The notes beneath the pieces were generated by a model. The model saw nothing but the letters and a program-made list of their open reading frames with translations. It had not been told where the DNA came from and made no database searches. Of a stretch of 60,300 nucleotides of DNA, positions 24,795 to 32,339 are shown one piece after another. The translations under genes and the position numbers were made by a program. Position 1 is the stretch's first letter; every line of letters starts with the position of its first letter. The stretch comes from CAZIOH01 sp964540815. GTDB taxonomy: Bacteria; Myxococcota_A; Polyangia; Fen-1088. Where the stretch lies: positions 1 through 60,300 of the forward strand of contig CAZIOH010000038.1 of NCBI GenBank assembly GCA_964540815.1, in the 5' to 3' direction.

Positions 24795-25810
24795 TTGGCC
24801 CCCCCTTGCTCGTGATGGCCGCCGAACTCGAAGCGCATCGCCGACAGCACCCGGTTCTGAAAGTCCGCCTGCCCGCGCGAGCTGAAGCGCTCGAGCAGGG
24901 CCGCCGACAGGACGTGGGCGGGCACCGCCTCGTCGATGGCGGCCTCCAGCGTCCAGCGACCTTCCCCCGAGTCCGAGACCCGCCCGGCGAACTTCTCGAG
25001 CTGCCCGTCCCCCGCCAGCGCGGACGCCGTGAGATCGAGCAGCCACGAGGCGATGACGCTCCCGCGGCGCCACACCTCGGCGATGTCGGCCAGGTTGAAG
25101 TCGAACTGGTAGTACTCGGGGTTGCGCAGCGGGGTGGTCTCGGCGTCGACCACGTGGGTGGCCTTGCCGATATTGGCCTTCTGCAGGATGTTCAGGCCCT
25201 CGGCGTAGGCCGCCATCAGCCCATACTCGATCCCGTTGTGCACCATCTTGACGAAGTGCCCGGCGCCGTTCGGTCCGCAGTGCAGGTACCCGCGCTCGGC
25301 GGTGCCCGGTCGCCCCTGCCGTCCCGGCGTCGGGGACAGATCCCCCGCGCCAGGCGCCAGCGTGGCGAAGATCGGATCGAGGCGGCGCACCACCTCCGGC
25401 TCGCCACCGATCATCAAGCAGTAGCCGCGCTCTAGGCCGAAGACCCCGCCGCTGGTCCCGCAGTCGACGTAATGCAGGCCACGGGTCGCGAGGCGCTTGG
25501 CGCGGTCGATGTCGTCCCGGTAGTGCGAGTTGCCGCCGTCGATCACGATGTCCCCGGGGGAGAGGCGCCCGGCCAGGTCCGCCAGGGTCTGGTCGACGAA
25601 GGCCGCCGGGATCATGAGCCAGACCACCCTCGGTTGCGTGAGCTTGCCGAGGAGCTCGTCGAGCGACGACGACCCCACGGCTCCTTCCTTGACCATCTGG
25701 CTCACGGAAACCGGCGACACGTCGTGAACCACGCACGCGTGCCCACCCCGGGTCAGCCGGCGGACCATGTTGGCGCCCATGCGCCCCAAGCCGATCATCC
25801 CAATTTGCAT
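24791..25810 (-). CDS. gnd: 6-phosphogluconate dehydrogenase, short (GndA/GntZ-like) form
   Basis: This enzyme decarboxylates 6-phosphogluconate to ribulose-5-phosphate. It is 339 aa, the short class, rather than the ~470-aa E. coli class. MQIGMIGLGRMGANMVRRL is the dinucleotide site, IDGGNSHYRDDIDRAKRL and the GTSGGVFGLERGYCLMIGG loop bind substrate, and KMVHNGIEYGLMAAYAEG carries the catalytic Lys. The start ATG 25810 is chosen because homology begins there; the frame is open to 25864. It is the first gene of the leftward pentose phosphate unit. Confidence 0.95.
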   Translation of the reverse strand: MQIGMIGLGRMGANMVRRLTRGGHACVVHDVSPVSVSQMVKEGAVGSSSLDELLGKLTQPRVVWLMIPAAFVDQTLADLAGRLSPGDIVIDGGNSHYRDDIDRAKRLATRGLHYVDCGTSGGVFGLERGYCLMIGGEPEVVRRLDPIFATLAPGAGDLSPTPGRQGRPGTAERGYLHCGPNGAGHFVKMVHNGIEYGLMAAYAEGLNILQKANIGKATHVVDAETTPLRNPEYYQFDFNLADIAEVWRRGSVIASWLLDLTASALAGDGQLEKFAGRVSDSGEGRWTLEAAIDEAVPAHVLSAALLERFSSRGQADFQNRVLSAMRFEFGGHHEQGGAK

Positions 25811-25947
25811 CTGCGTCTCCTCTGTTTTCCGCGGCGTACTATACCCGACCGCTCCGAAGCACAATCCCGCGTGACAATCGAACGAGATCCCGCCGGGATG
25901 GAAGAATCGGCTCGAAGACCGCCGCCGAACATGAAATGCTCAGGCGC

Positions 25948-27933
25948 ATGACCACCACCCAGACGTTGGAAGCCGCGGCCACCATCTCCCGCGGCCTCGC
26001 CATGGATGCCGTCGCCGCAGCGGCCTCGGGGCACCTCGGGCTCCCCCTCGGCGCCGCCGAGATCGGGGCGGTCCTCTACGGCGAGCTCCTGCGCCACGAT
26101 CCGTCCGATCCCGCATGGCTGAACCGCGATCGTTTCATCCTCTCGGCGGGACACGGCAGCATGTTCTTGTATTCGTGGTTGCACCTCAGCGGCTATCCGC
26201 TGACCATGAACGAGATCAAGCGCTTTCGTCAGTGGGGCTCGCAGACCCCCGGGCATCCGGAGTTTGGTCACACCCCCGGCGTGGAGGCCACCACCGGACC
26301 GCTCGGTCAGGGGGTGGGGAACGCCGTGGGGCAGGCCATCGCGGCCAAGATGCTGGCCGCCCGCTTCAACACCGCGGAGCACACCATCTTCGATCACACC
26401 ATCTGGGCCCTGGCCGGCGATGGCTGCATGCAGGAGGGCGTGGCGTCCGAGGCGGCGGCGCTGGCTGGCCACCTGCGGCTCGACAACCTGATCCTGATCT
26501 ACGACGACAACAAGGTCACGCTCGACGCCATGGCCTCCGCCTCGCAGAGCGAGGACACCGCCAAGCGGTTCGAGGCCTACGGCTTCGAGGTGCTGCAGCT
26601 CGAGCGGGGCAACGACATCGATGCGGTCCGCGAGGTGCTGTCCCGGGCGCGGGCGTCGCGGAGCGGGCGGCCTCGGCTGGTCGTGGCCCATACCCTGATC
26701 GGCGAGGGAATCCCGGAGGTCGCGGGCACGCAGAAGGCCCACGGCGAGGGGGGCGCCAAGTTCGTGGCGGAGGATCGCAAGAAGCTGGGCCTGCCGGAGG
26801 AGCGCTACTTCGTCTCACCCGAGGTCCGCACCTTCTTCGCGGAGCGGGGGAAGGCCCTGGCCGAGGCCCATGCGACCTGGGCCGCCACCTACGCCGCGTG
26901 GAGGGGCAAGAACCCGAAGCTGGCGCAAGGGCTCGACGAGGCGATCCTGCATCACGTACCGGTCGACCTGGCCGCCAAGATCCCGCCGTTCGCCCCCGAC
27001 ACCAAGCTCGCCACCCGGAAGGCGGGCGAGGCGGTGCTGCAGGTGGTGGCGGCCGAGCTGCCGAGCCTGATGGGCGCCAGCGCGGATCTCTACGGCTCGA
27101 CCTTCAACTACATCGCCGGCGGGGGCGACTTCACCCGCGACAACTCGACCGGCCGCAACATTCGCATCGGCATCCGGGAGCACGGCATGGGCGCGGTGCT
27201 GAACGGCATCGCCTACCACGGAGGCCTGCGACCGAGCGGGGCGACCTTCATGGTCTTCGCGGACTACATGCGCGGGGCAATCCGGCTGGCAGCCCTGTCC
27301 CGGTTGCCGGTGATCTACGTCCTCACCCACGACTCGGTGGCGGTGGGGGAGGATGGCCCCACCCACCAGCCGATCGAGACCGTGATGGGCCTGCGCCTCA
27401 TCGTCGACCTCGACGTGATCCGCCCCGCCGATCCCGAGGAGACGGCGGGGGCCTGGATCGTTGCGCTCGAGCGCAACGACGGGCCGAGCGTGCTGGCCCT
27501 CACCCGGCAGAACGTGCCGATGCTGCCGGGTCATGCCGACGCCAAGCGCGAGGGGGTTCGCCGGGGTGGCTACATCCTGGTCAAGGAGACCGCCCCGCTC
27601 GAGACCATCCTGCTGTCGGCGGGCAGCGAGGTGCAGCTGGCGGTGGCGGCGGCCCAGGAGCTCGGGCCGGGCACCCGGGTGGTCTCGTTGCCCTGCTTCG
27701 AGCGGTTCGAGCGCCAGCCCTCCGTGTACCGGGATTCGGTCCTGCCACCGACCTGCGAGCGGCGGGTCTCGATCGAGGCCGGGGTGACGATGGGGTGGCA
27801 GAGGTGGGTCGGTACCCGGGGACGGTCGATCGGGATCGATCGCTTCGGGGAGAGCGCGCCCGGGAACCTGGTCCTGCAGAATCTCGGCATGACCAAGGAC
27901 GCCGTCCTCATGGCGGTGCGGGCCCTCGGATGA
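25948..27933 (+). CDS. tkt: Transketolase
   Basis: This thiamine-diphosphate enzyme of the non-oxidative pentose phosphate pathway transfers two-carbon units. It is ~661 aa. It has the early GHLGLPLGAAEIGAVLYGELL, GHPEFGHTPGVEATTGPLGQG, the ThDP motif GDGCMQEGVASEAAALAGHL with IYDDN, and HDSVAVGEDGPTHQPIE. An ATG at 25936 is an alternative start 12 nt upstream. It is divergent from gnd, with 137 nt between the starts; this space probably holds both promoters. tal follows in the same direction after 185 nt. Confidence 0.96.
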   Translation: MTTTQTLEAAATISRGLAMDAVAAAASGHLGLPLGAAEIGAVLYGELLRHDPSDPAWLNRDRFILSAGHGSMFLYSWLHLSGYPLTMNEIKRFRQWGSQTPGHPEFGHTPGVEATTGPLGQGVGNAVGQAIAAKMLAARFNTAEHTIFDHTIWALAGDGCMQEGVASEAAALAGHLRLDNLILIYDDNKVTLDAMASASQSEDTAKRFEAYGFEVLQLERGNDIDAVREVLSRARASRSGRPRLVVAHTLIGEGIPEVAGTQKAHGEGGAKFVAEDRKKLGLPEERYFVSPEVRTFFAERGKALAEAHATWAATYAAWRGKNPKLAQGLDEAILHHVPVDLAAKIPPFAPDTKLATRKAGEAVLQVVAAELPSLMGASADLYGSTFNYIAGGGDFTRDNSTGRNIRIGIREHGMGAVLNGIAYHGGLRPSGATFMVFADYMRGAIRLAALSRLPVIYVLTHDSVAVGEDGPTHQPIETVMGLRLIVDLDVIRPADPEETAGAWIVALERNDGPSVLALTRQNVPMLPGHADAKREGVRRGGYILVKETAPLETILLSAGSEVQLAVAAAQELGPGTRVVSLPCFERFERQPSVYRDSVLPPTCERRVSIEAGVTMGWQRWVGTRGRSIGIDRFGESAPGNLVLQNLGMTKDAVLMAVRALG

Positions 27934-28032
27934 TCGTCTGACCGCCCCAGGGTGACCGCGCGGCCCGGGGTTCGGGATTGACAACTGCCGGGAGCATCCA
28001 CAAGTTCCACTCACACGAACGGAGACCACGAG

Positions 28033-28122
28033 ATGTCCCAGCCAGTGGTAGCGATAGCGACAACGATGAGGGTATTGATCATGTCGTCCACCAATGAGTC
28101 ACAATCGGGGAGGCTGGCATGA
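28033..28122 (+). CDS. Candidate short upstream ORF coupled to tal
   Basis: A 29-codon frame starts at ATG 28033 behind GGAG (spacing 8) and ends in TGA 28120-28122, overlapping the tal ATG as ATGA. The peptide begins MSQPVVAIATTMRVLIM. Its codons (GTA, ATA, TTG) are unusual for this genome, so it could instead be a leader region with a chance frame. If real, it would couple its translation to tal. Confidence 0.3.
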   Translation: MSQPVVAIATTMRVLIMSSTNESQSGRLA

Positions 28123-29075
28123 ACGCGCTCGAGTCGCTGAGTCGATTCACGGTGGTGGTGGCCGATACCGGGGATTTCGAGGCCATCGTCAAGTACAAGC
28201 CACAGGATGCGACGACCAACCCGTCGCTCTTGCTGAAGGCGGCGCAGCAGAAGCAGTATCAGTTCCTGGTGGAGGAGGCGGTGAAGTACGCCAAGGGCCG
28301 CCCCGGGGCAGAGGCCCAGCGGGCGGCGGCGTTCGCCGACAAGCTGGCCGTGAACTTCGGATGCGAGATCCTGAAGGCCATCCCGGGGCGGGTCTCCACC
28401 GAGGTGGCGGCGATCCATTCGTTTGACACGCCGACCACCATCGCCAAGGCCCGCGAGTACATCGAGCTCTACCGGCAGGCCGGGATCTCGAAGGATCGTA
28501 TCCTCATCAAGGTCGGGTCGACCTGGGAGGGCATCCGCGCGGCGGAGGCCCTCGAGAAGGAGGGGATCCACTGCAACCTCACCTTGCTTTTCTCGTTCGC
28601 GCAGGCGGTGGCCTGTGCCGAGGCCAAGGTCACGCTCATCTCCCCGTTCGTCGGACGGATCTACGACTACTACGTCAAGGAGCGGGGTGCGGACATCCCC
28701 GCCGACCAGGATCCCGGCGTGGCCTCGGTGCGGCGAATCTATGACCACTACAAGAAGCTCGACTACAGGACCCAGATCATGGGGGCGAGCTTTCGGAAGA
28801 TCGACCAGATCTTGAACCTGGCGGGGTGCGACCTGCTCACCATCAGCCCCGAGCTCCTCGGGGAGCTCGCCCAGCGGGAGGGCGAGATCCCGCGGCGGCT
28901 GTCACCCGAGGGAGCCAAGCAGAGCGACGCGACCCTGCTCCACCTCGACGAGAAGACCTTCCGCTTCATGCACAACGAGGACGCCATGGCCGTGAACAAG
29001 CTGTCCGACGGCATTCGCAAGTTTCACGCCGACGGGCTCGCGCTTCAGACCTTCGCCATCCGGCTCGGCCTCTGA
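28119..29075 (+). CDS. tal: Transaldolase (TalB type)
   Basis: This enzyme transfers dihydroxyacetone units between sugar phosphates. At 318 aa it has the E. coli TalB length. Markers are VVVADTGDFEAIVKYKPQDATTNPSLLL split around the catalytic Asp, ILIKVGSTWEGIRAA with the Schiff-base Lys, and NLTLLFSFAQAVACAEA, SPFVGRIYDYY. The GST after the active-site Lys replaces the usual AST. It follows tkt and completes the non-oxidative branch except for epimerase. Confidence 0.96.
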   Translation: MNALESLSRFTVVVADTGDFEAIVKYKPQDATTNPSLLLKAAQQKQYQFLVEEAVKYAKGRPGAEAQRAAAFADKLAVNFGCEILKAIPGRVSTEVAAIHSFDTPTTIAKAREYIELYRQAGISKDRILIKVGSTWEGIRAAEALEKEGIHCNLTLLFSFAQAVACAEAKVTLISPFVGRIYDYYVKERGADIPADQDPGVASVRRIYDHYKKLDYRTQIMGASFRKIDQILNLAGCDLLTISPELLGELAQREGEIPRRLSPEGAKQSDATLLHLDEKTFRFMHNEDAMAVNKLSDGIRKFHADGLALQTFAIRLGL

Positions 29076-29100
29076 GGCTGGGCGGAAAGCGAAGGAAGGG

Positions 29101-29123
29101 AGGGCCCGCCCCGTGCGGGCCCT
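29101..29123 (+). terminator. Hairpin after tal
   Basis: AGGGCCCGC-CCCGT-GCGGGCCCT forms a perfect 9-bp stem with a 5-nt loop 26 nt after the tal stop. A second small stem, GGCGT-gag-ACGCC, follows. No T-run is present, so this is a terminator or mRNA 3'-end structure of the GC-rich kind. Confidence 0.45.
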
Positions 29124-29318
29124 GGGAGCCGGCGTGAGACGCCCCACTTCGCCTGGGCGGGGANNNNNNNNNNNNNNNNNNNNNNNNNNNNNNNNNNNNN
29201 NNNNNNNNNNNNNNNNNNNNNNNNNNNNNNNNNNNNNNNNNNNNNNNNNNNNNNNNNNNNNNNCCCCGTGCGGGCCCTGGGAGCCGGCGTGAGACGCCCC
29301 ACTTCGCCTGGGCGGGGA
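29109..29318. repeat. 55-bp direct repeat flanking a 100-N assembly gap
   Basis: The 55-bp segment from CCCCGTGCGGGCCCTGGG to GGGCGGGGA occurs at 29109-29163 and again, identical, at 29264-29318, on either side of 100 N (29164-29263). The gap therefore lies in a tandem array whose copy number is unknown. No gene can be followed through it. Confidence 0.9.
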
Positions 29319-29350
29319 CCAGACTCCGCACGCCGCCGTGGCCACCCGCG

Positions 29351-29644
29351 TCAGGCAGCGAGGGCGGTCCAGGCGGCGACCGGTGGCCGGTTGGACCGGC
29401 GGAGCATGTGCGGCCAGGCGAGCGTGTACTTCATGGAGAACAGCCGGGCGTGGTGGGTGCAGAGCGGGCGGGTCACCGTGACCGCGCGCCCGTCCGCCCG
29501 CGAGTAACGATAGGCCGACAGGTAGCGCGGCGCGGCGTCGCACCGCGACACGGAGCACACCTGTGACTCGGCCTTTCGTTCCGACCCGCGGGGCCGAATT
29601 CCTTCCCGGCCGTGCAGCATCCCCAGTCTATATCCCCAGGCCAT
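29351..29644 (-). CDS. Small Cys/His-rich protein (possible zinc ribbon)
   Basis: A 97-aa frame starts at ATG 29644. Its core has a Cys-x4-Cys pair (VCSVSRCDAAPRYLSAYRY) and a Cys-x2-His pair (PLCTHHARLF), spaced ~38 residues apart as in small metal-binding domains. I do not recognise the family by name. The codon pattern and the coherent Cys/His spacing argue for a real gene, but no strong ribosome site is seen. It lies between the tal array and the CBS gene, on the same strand as the latter. Confidence 0.45.
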   Translation of the reverse strand: MAWGYRLGMLHGREGIRPRGSERKAESQVCSVSRCDAAPRYLSAYRYSRADGRAVTVTRPLCTHHARLFSMKYTLAWPHMLRRSNRPPVAAWTALAA

Positions 29645-29741
29645 CGTGGGTCGTTCCTATCACGGGTTCGGGCCCGGCGCACGTTCCGATTCGGCTTTTC
29701 GAAAATCGGAAAAAATCAAATAGTTATATGTAGTTGTGTCG

Positions 29742-30314
29742 TCATCCTTGTCCCACCGAATCCGACCTCGACGCCCCCGCGCGGACCCCCAAAAAGGCCA
29801 ATAGATCCCGGCATTCGAGCACCCCGACCAGCGCCCCCGCCTGGTTCAGGACGGGCATGGCCAGGACGTCGAGCGCTCGCAGCTTGTGCAGCGCATATCC
29901 GATCGAATCGGTGTCGCGCAGGGTCTCCGGCTCGACCTGCATGAGCCGCCACACCGGGAGCCGGCCGGCCGTGGCGGCGGTGTGGTCGTCCATGGCCGTG
30001 GAAGGCGACCAGGCGCGGACCTCGCGGAGGTGTCGAAGGAGCCGCTTTTCGGTGAGGGTCCCGAGCAGGTAGCCGTGCGATGCCACCATGGCCAGGCCCT
30101 GCTCGTGGTCCCCGATCGCCTCCAGGGCGTCCCTGGCGCTGCAGGTGGGTGCCAGGATGAGCGGGGGCCGGCGCGGAATGACGTCGAGCGGCTGCTCGAG
30201 ATCGAAGAGGCGCTGTGACCCGGACTGGAGCTCGACCCCTCTGTCTTCGGCTTCACGTGGGTCACTGGCAAAGAGCGCGCCCGCATGGACGTCCCGCACA
30301 TCGAAATCAAACAT
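29742..30314 (-). CDS. CBS-pair domain protein
   Basis: The 190-aa cytoplasmic protein has two CBS motifs (about 60-110 and 125-175), the fold that binds adenine nucleotides or S-adenosylmethionine as an energy or ligand sensor. Recognisable CBS segments are DALEAIGDHEQGLAMVASHGYLLGTLTEKRLLRHL and LRDTDSIGYALHKL-LDVLAMPVLNQAGALVGVLE, read in two parts. The start ATG 30314 was chosen because AAGGAG lies 9 nt upstream; a nearer in-frame ATG (30323) would abut the ribosome site. It is divergent from the receiver gene at 30514. Confidence 0.8.
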   Translation of the reverse strand: MFDFDVRDVHAGALFASDPREAEDRGVELQSGSQRLFDLEQPLDVIPRRPPLILAPTCSARDALEAIGDHEQGLAMVASHGYLLGTLTEKRLLRHLREVRAWSPSTAMDDHTAATAGRLPVWRLMQVEPETLRDTDSIGYALHKLRALDVLAMPVLNQAGALVGVLECRDLLAFLGVRAGASRSDSVGQG

Positions 30315-30513
30315 CACACACATCTCCTTCTTGGGGGGGGGTGCTGCGCACACCCGTTCGTCATGCTCATGTTCATGTGCAGCGGAGCATGACAAGGGAG
30401 AATGTCCTGGTGCCGACGGATCGATGACCTTTCGGAAACATCGCCGAATTTACAAATGCGGGATTAGAGCGAAAGGACACCGAAACACTCTTGGCGCATA
30501 CTGAATTTCACCC

Positions 30514-31011
30514 GTGGGCGAGCAGAAGGTGTCCGAGACCGTGTTGGCGGCCGATTCCGAATCGGCGAGTGGAGCGCACCCCCATCCGGAGCCCGAGGCT
30601 CGCGGCAGCGCGATCCTGGGCTTGGTTCACGACCCGGTGACGCGCGATCTCCTCATGGAGATCGCGGTGGAGCGGGGCTACGGGCTCTTCTGCGCGCCCG
30701 GAGCCGAAGAGGCGAGCCGACTTCTGGCCGAGGACCCGCCGAACCTCCTGGTCATCGACGTGGACTTCCCGGACGGTCGGATGTTGCTGTCCACCTTGCG
30801 AGCGCACCCCGGGTGGCGCCTGATACCGATCCTCGCCATCACCGGGACGAACAACCCCATGATGGCCGTCTCGGTGGATGCGCCCCTCTTCTTCAAGCCC
30901 GAGCTCAACGGCCTCGAGCAGGCGGTGACGGGCCGCTTCGAGCGGCTCGAGCGGCCAGAGGACGAGGAGGAGGAGACTCTCCCCTGGCTCCGCCGCACGC
31001 CCTCCGCCTGA
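30514..31011 (+). CDS. Stand-alone receiver-like domain protein
   Basis: The 165-aa protein starts at GTG 30514. After ~30 variable residues comes a CheY-like domain: ILGLVHDPVTRDLLMEI, a candidate acceptor Asp in NLLVIDVDFPDGRMLL, Thr in ILAITGTN and Lys in LFFKPE. The N-terminal acidic pair is reduced to a single Asp (HDP), so phosphorylation may be weak or absent. The tail is strongly acidic (EDEEEE). There is no output domain and no kinase next door. CATACT at 30498 is a -10-like element 16 nt before the GTG, without a Shine-Dalgarno. Confidence 0.7.
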   Translation: MGEQKVSETVLAADSESASGAHPHPEPEARGSAILGLVHDPVTRDLLMEIAVERGYGLFCAPGAEEASRLLAEDPPNLLVIDVDFPDGRMLLSTLRAHPGWRLIPILAITGTNNPMMAVSVDAPLFFKPELNGLEQAVTGRFERLERPEDEEEETLPWLRRTPSA

Positions 31012-31034
31012 CAGGCACCATTGGTGCCAGCCAA

Positions 31035-31874
31035 TCAGTGGGCACGGACGAAGGTGATCGCGATTTCGAGGACGATGAGGAGCACGACCGATGACTCGAG
31101 GAGCACGAGGCGGCGGTCGCGGGCCACGTCGAGGACCAGCTCCAGGGCTTCCTGCACGCTGCGCAGCTTGAGCTCGAGCGCCTGGTAGCGGTCGACGAGG
31201 TCGAACTCCGCGCGCAGCTCGCTGTAGATCCGGTCGAGCTCGGGGTCGTCCCAGGCCTCGTCGGGCTTGTCGAGGAGGTGGAGGACCGACAGCACCTCGT
31301 TTCGGGTGCCGATGGCCGCCCCGATGAAGCGGTGGAGGGGCTTGGTGCTGAACGAGACGGTTCCCCTTGCCTCGAGGCGCTCGACCAGCCGGTCCGTCTT
31401 GCCGAACATCGCCTCGACGATGCGTTCGTAGTACTCCATGGCGGCGCTCTGGGCGACGGTCAGGGCGATGACGTTGGCGCGCTCCGGGGTCATGCGGTCG
31501 AGGCGCAGGATCCCCTCGTCGATGCCGGGGTGGGACTCCGGATCGGCCCTGACCGTGAGCTGCTCGCCATCCACCGTGGGGTCGCTGAGGTTGGGCCGGG
31601 CCGCCCGCAGCCGCGCAATCGCGCGCGCCCGCTCCGGAGCGGACACGTTCATGAACGAGACGGCACCGAACGGGTAGACGAAGACCTCCCCGCCAGCCGG
31701 GAGGCGGAATCGGATCTCGCGCAAGGTCCGGCGCCCCTCGGGAAATGAGGGCGCCAGCTCCTTGAGCGAAAGATTCTCGACGAAGGCAACCGAATGAAAG
31801 GAAAAGGTGGCCTCCCCGGTCGGAGCCCTGGAGGAGGAGCTGGGCGGCGCGGGATCTGACGGGACGGAGCCCAT
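31035..31874 (-). CDS. DUF155 (RMD1/Sif2/RMND1) family membrane protein
   Basis: This 279-aa protein belongs to the family whose eukaryotic members act in mitochondrial translation and whose bacterial role is unknown. Family features are an N-terminal beta-rich part with VFVYPFGAVSFMNV, a middle alpha region with ERANVIALTVAQSAAMEYYE and KPLHRFIGAAIGTRNEVLS, a heptad-rich stretch ending RYQALELKLRSVQEALELVLD, and a C-terminal membrane helix (~255-275, SVVLLIVLEIAITFV). The start ATG is at 31874. It stands alone, with repeats upstream. Confidence 0.85.
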   Translation of the reverse strand: MGSVPSDPAPPSSSSRAPTGEATFSFHSVAFVENLSLKELAPSFPEGRRTLREIRFRLPAGGEVFVYPFGAVSFMNVSAPERARAIARLRAARPNLSDPTVDGEQLTVRADPESHPGIDEGILRLDRMTPERANVIALTVAQSAAMEYYERIVEAMFGKTDRLVERLEARGTVSFSTKPLHRFIGAAIGTRNEVLSVLHLLDKPDEAWDDPELDRIYSELRAEFDLVDRYQALELKLRSVQEALELVLDVARDRRLVLLESSVVLLIVLEIAITFVRAH

Positions 31875-31929
31875 CGCGGAACTCTACCCCGTCAGGAGAG
31901 CTCGGGTGGACCATGGCGGCCCGGCTCTG

Positions 31930-32160
31930 CGAATGAAAACAAGTGGGCCCCTCTCCCTGACCCAACCTGACCCACCCTGACCCTCTCTCCCCGCTCCGCG
32001 GGGCGAGGGGATAGTAGAGGCGCGGAGCTCGTCCTCTCCTGGAGCCACGGACCTCCGGGGAGAGTGTCCATCCCTCGGATGAACGGCGAGCCCTGCCCCA
32101 AAATCCTCATTCCCTCGCCCCGCGAAGCGGGAGAGTCCCGGTGGGCCGTGCCGGCCCATC
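31930..32160. repeat. Dispersed repeat C (CCCTCGCCCCGCGGAGC...GAGAGGGGCCCACTT)
   Basis: The stretch 31941-32010, read on the minus strand, matches 60180-60220 read on the plus strand (CCCTCGCCCCGCGGAGC, then GGGAGAGGGGCCCACTT). Three 10-bp units of CTGACCCAMC type are inserted at 31957-31986. A related fragment follows at 32112-32150. No gene lies between 31875 and 32339, which this repeat and element A largely fill. Confidence 0.6.
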
Positions 32161-32230
32161 CCTACGGATGAAAGTATGAGGGTCCCACTTCATTCCGGGG
32201 GCGGCGCCGCGAAGTACCTTGTTCACCTTT

Positions 32231-32325
32231 CGCTGTTCAGGCGAGGGTAGCGCGGCTTTGCCGCGCGGAGCGAGAGGGGCGCGGGGACGTGCGAGCGGTA
32301 GCGGGCCACGTCCCCGATACAATCA
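32231..32325 (+). repeat. Dispersed two-hairpin element A, copy 1
   Basis: Hairpin 1 is GCGCGGC-TTT-GCCGCGC (32250-32266). Hairpin 2 is GGGGACGTG (32283-32291) with CACGTCCCC (32307-32315). The copy lies just outside the 3' end of the GH9 gene and is preceded by GGTCCCACTTCATTCCGGGG (32181), which also precedes copies 4 and 5 in similar form. Confidence 0.85.
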
Positions 32326-32339
32326 ACGGTGGGCCCACC

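Noticed and set aside
28902..29558. Minus-strand frame of 218 codons across the second N gap
   Set aside because: It crosses 100 undetermined bases and overlaps tal antisense; the translation is low complexity.
29690..29735. TTTTCGAAAA palindrome with an A-run as a terminator of the CBS gene
   Set aside because: On the strand of that gene the T-run precedes the hairpin instead of following it.
32231..32325. Element A as an insertion sequence
   Set aside because: It has no transposase and no clear target-site duplication; at ~95 bp it could be at most a miniature non-autonomous element.
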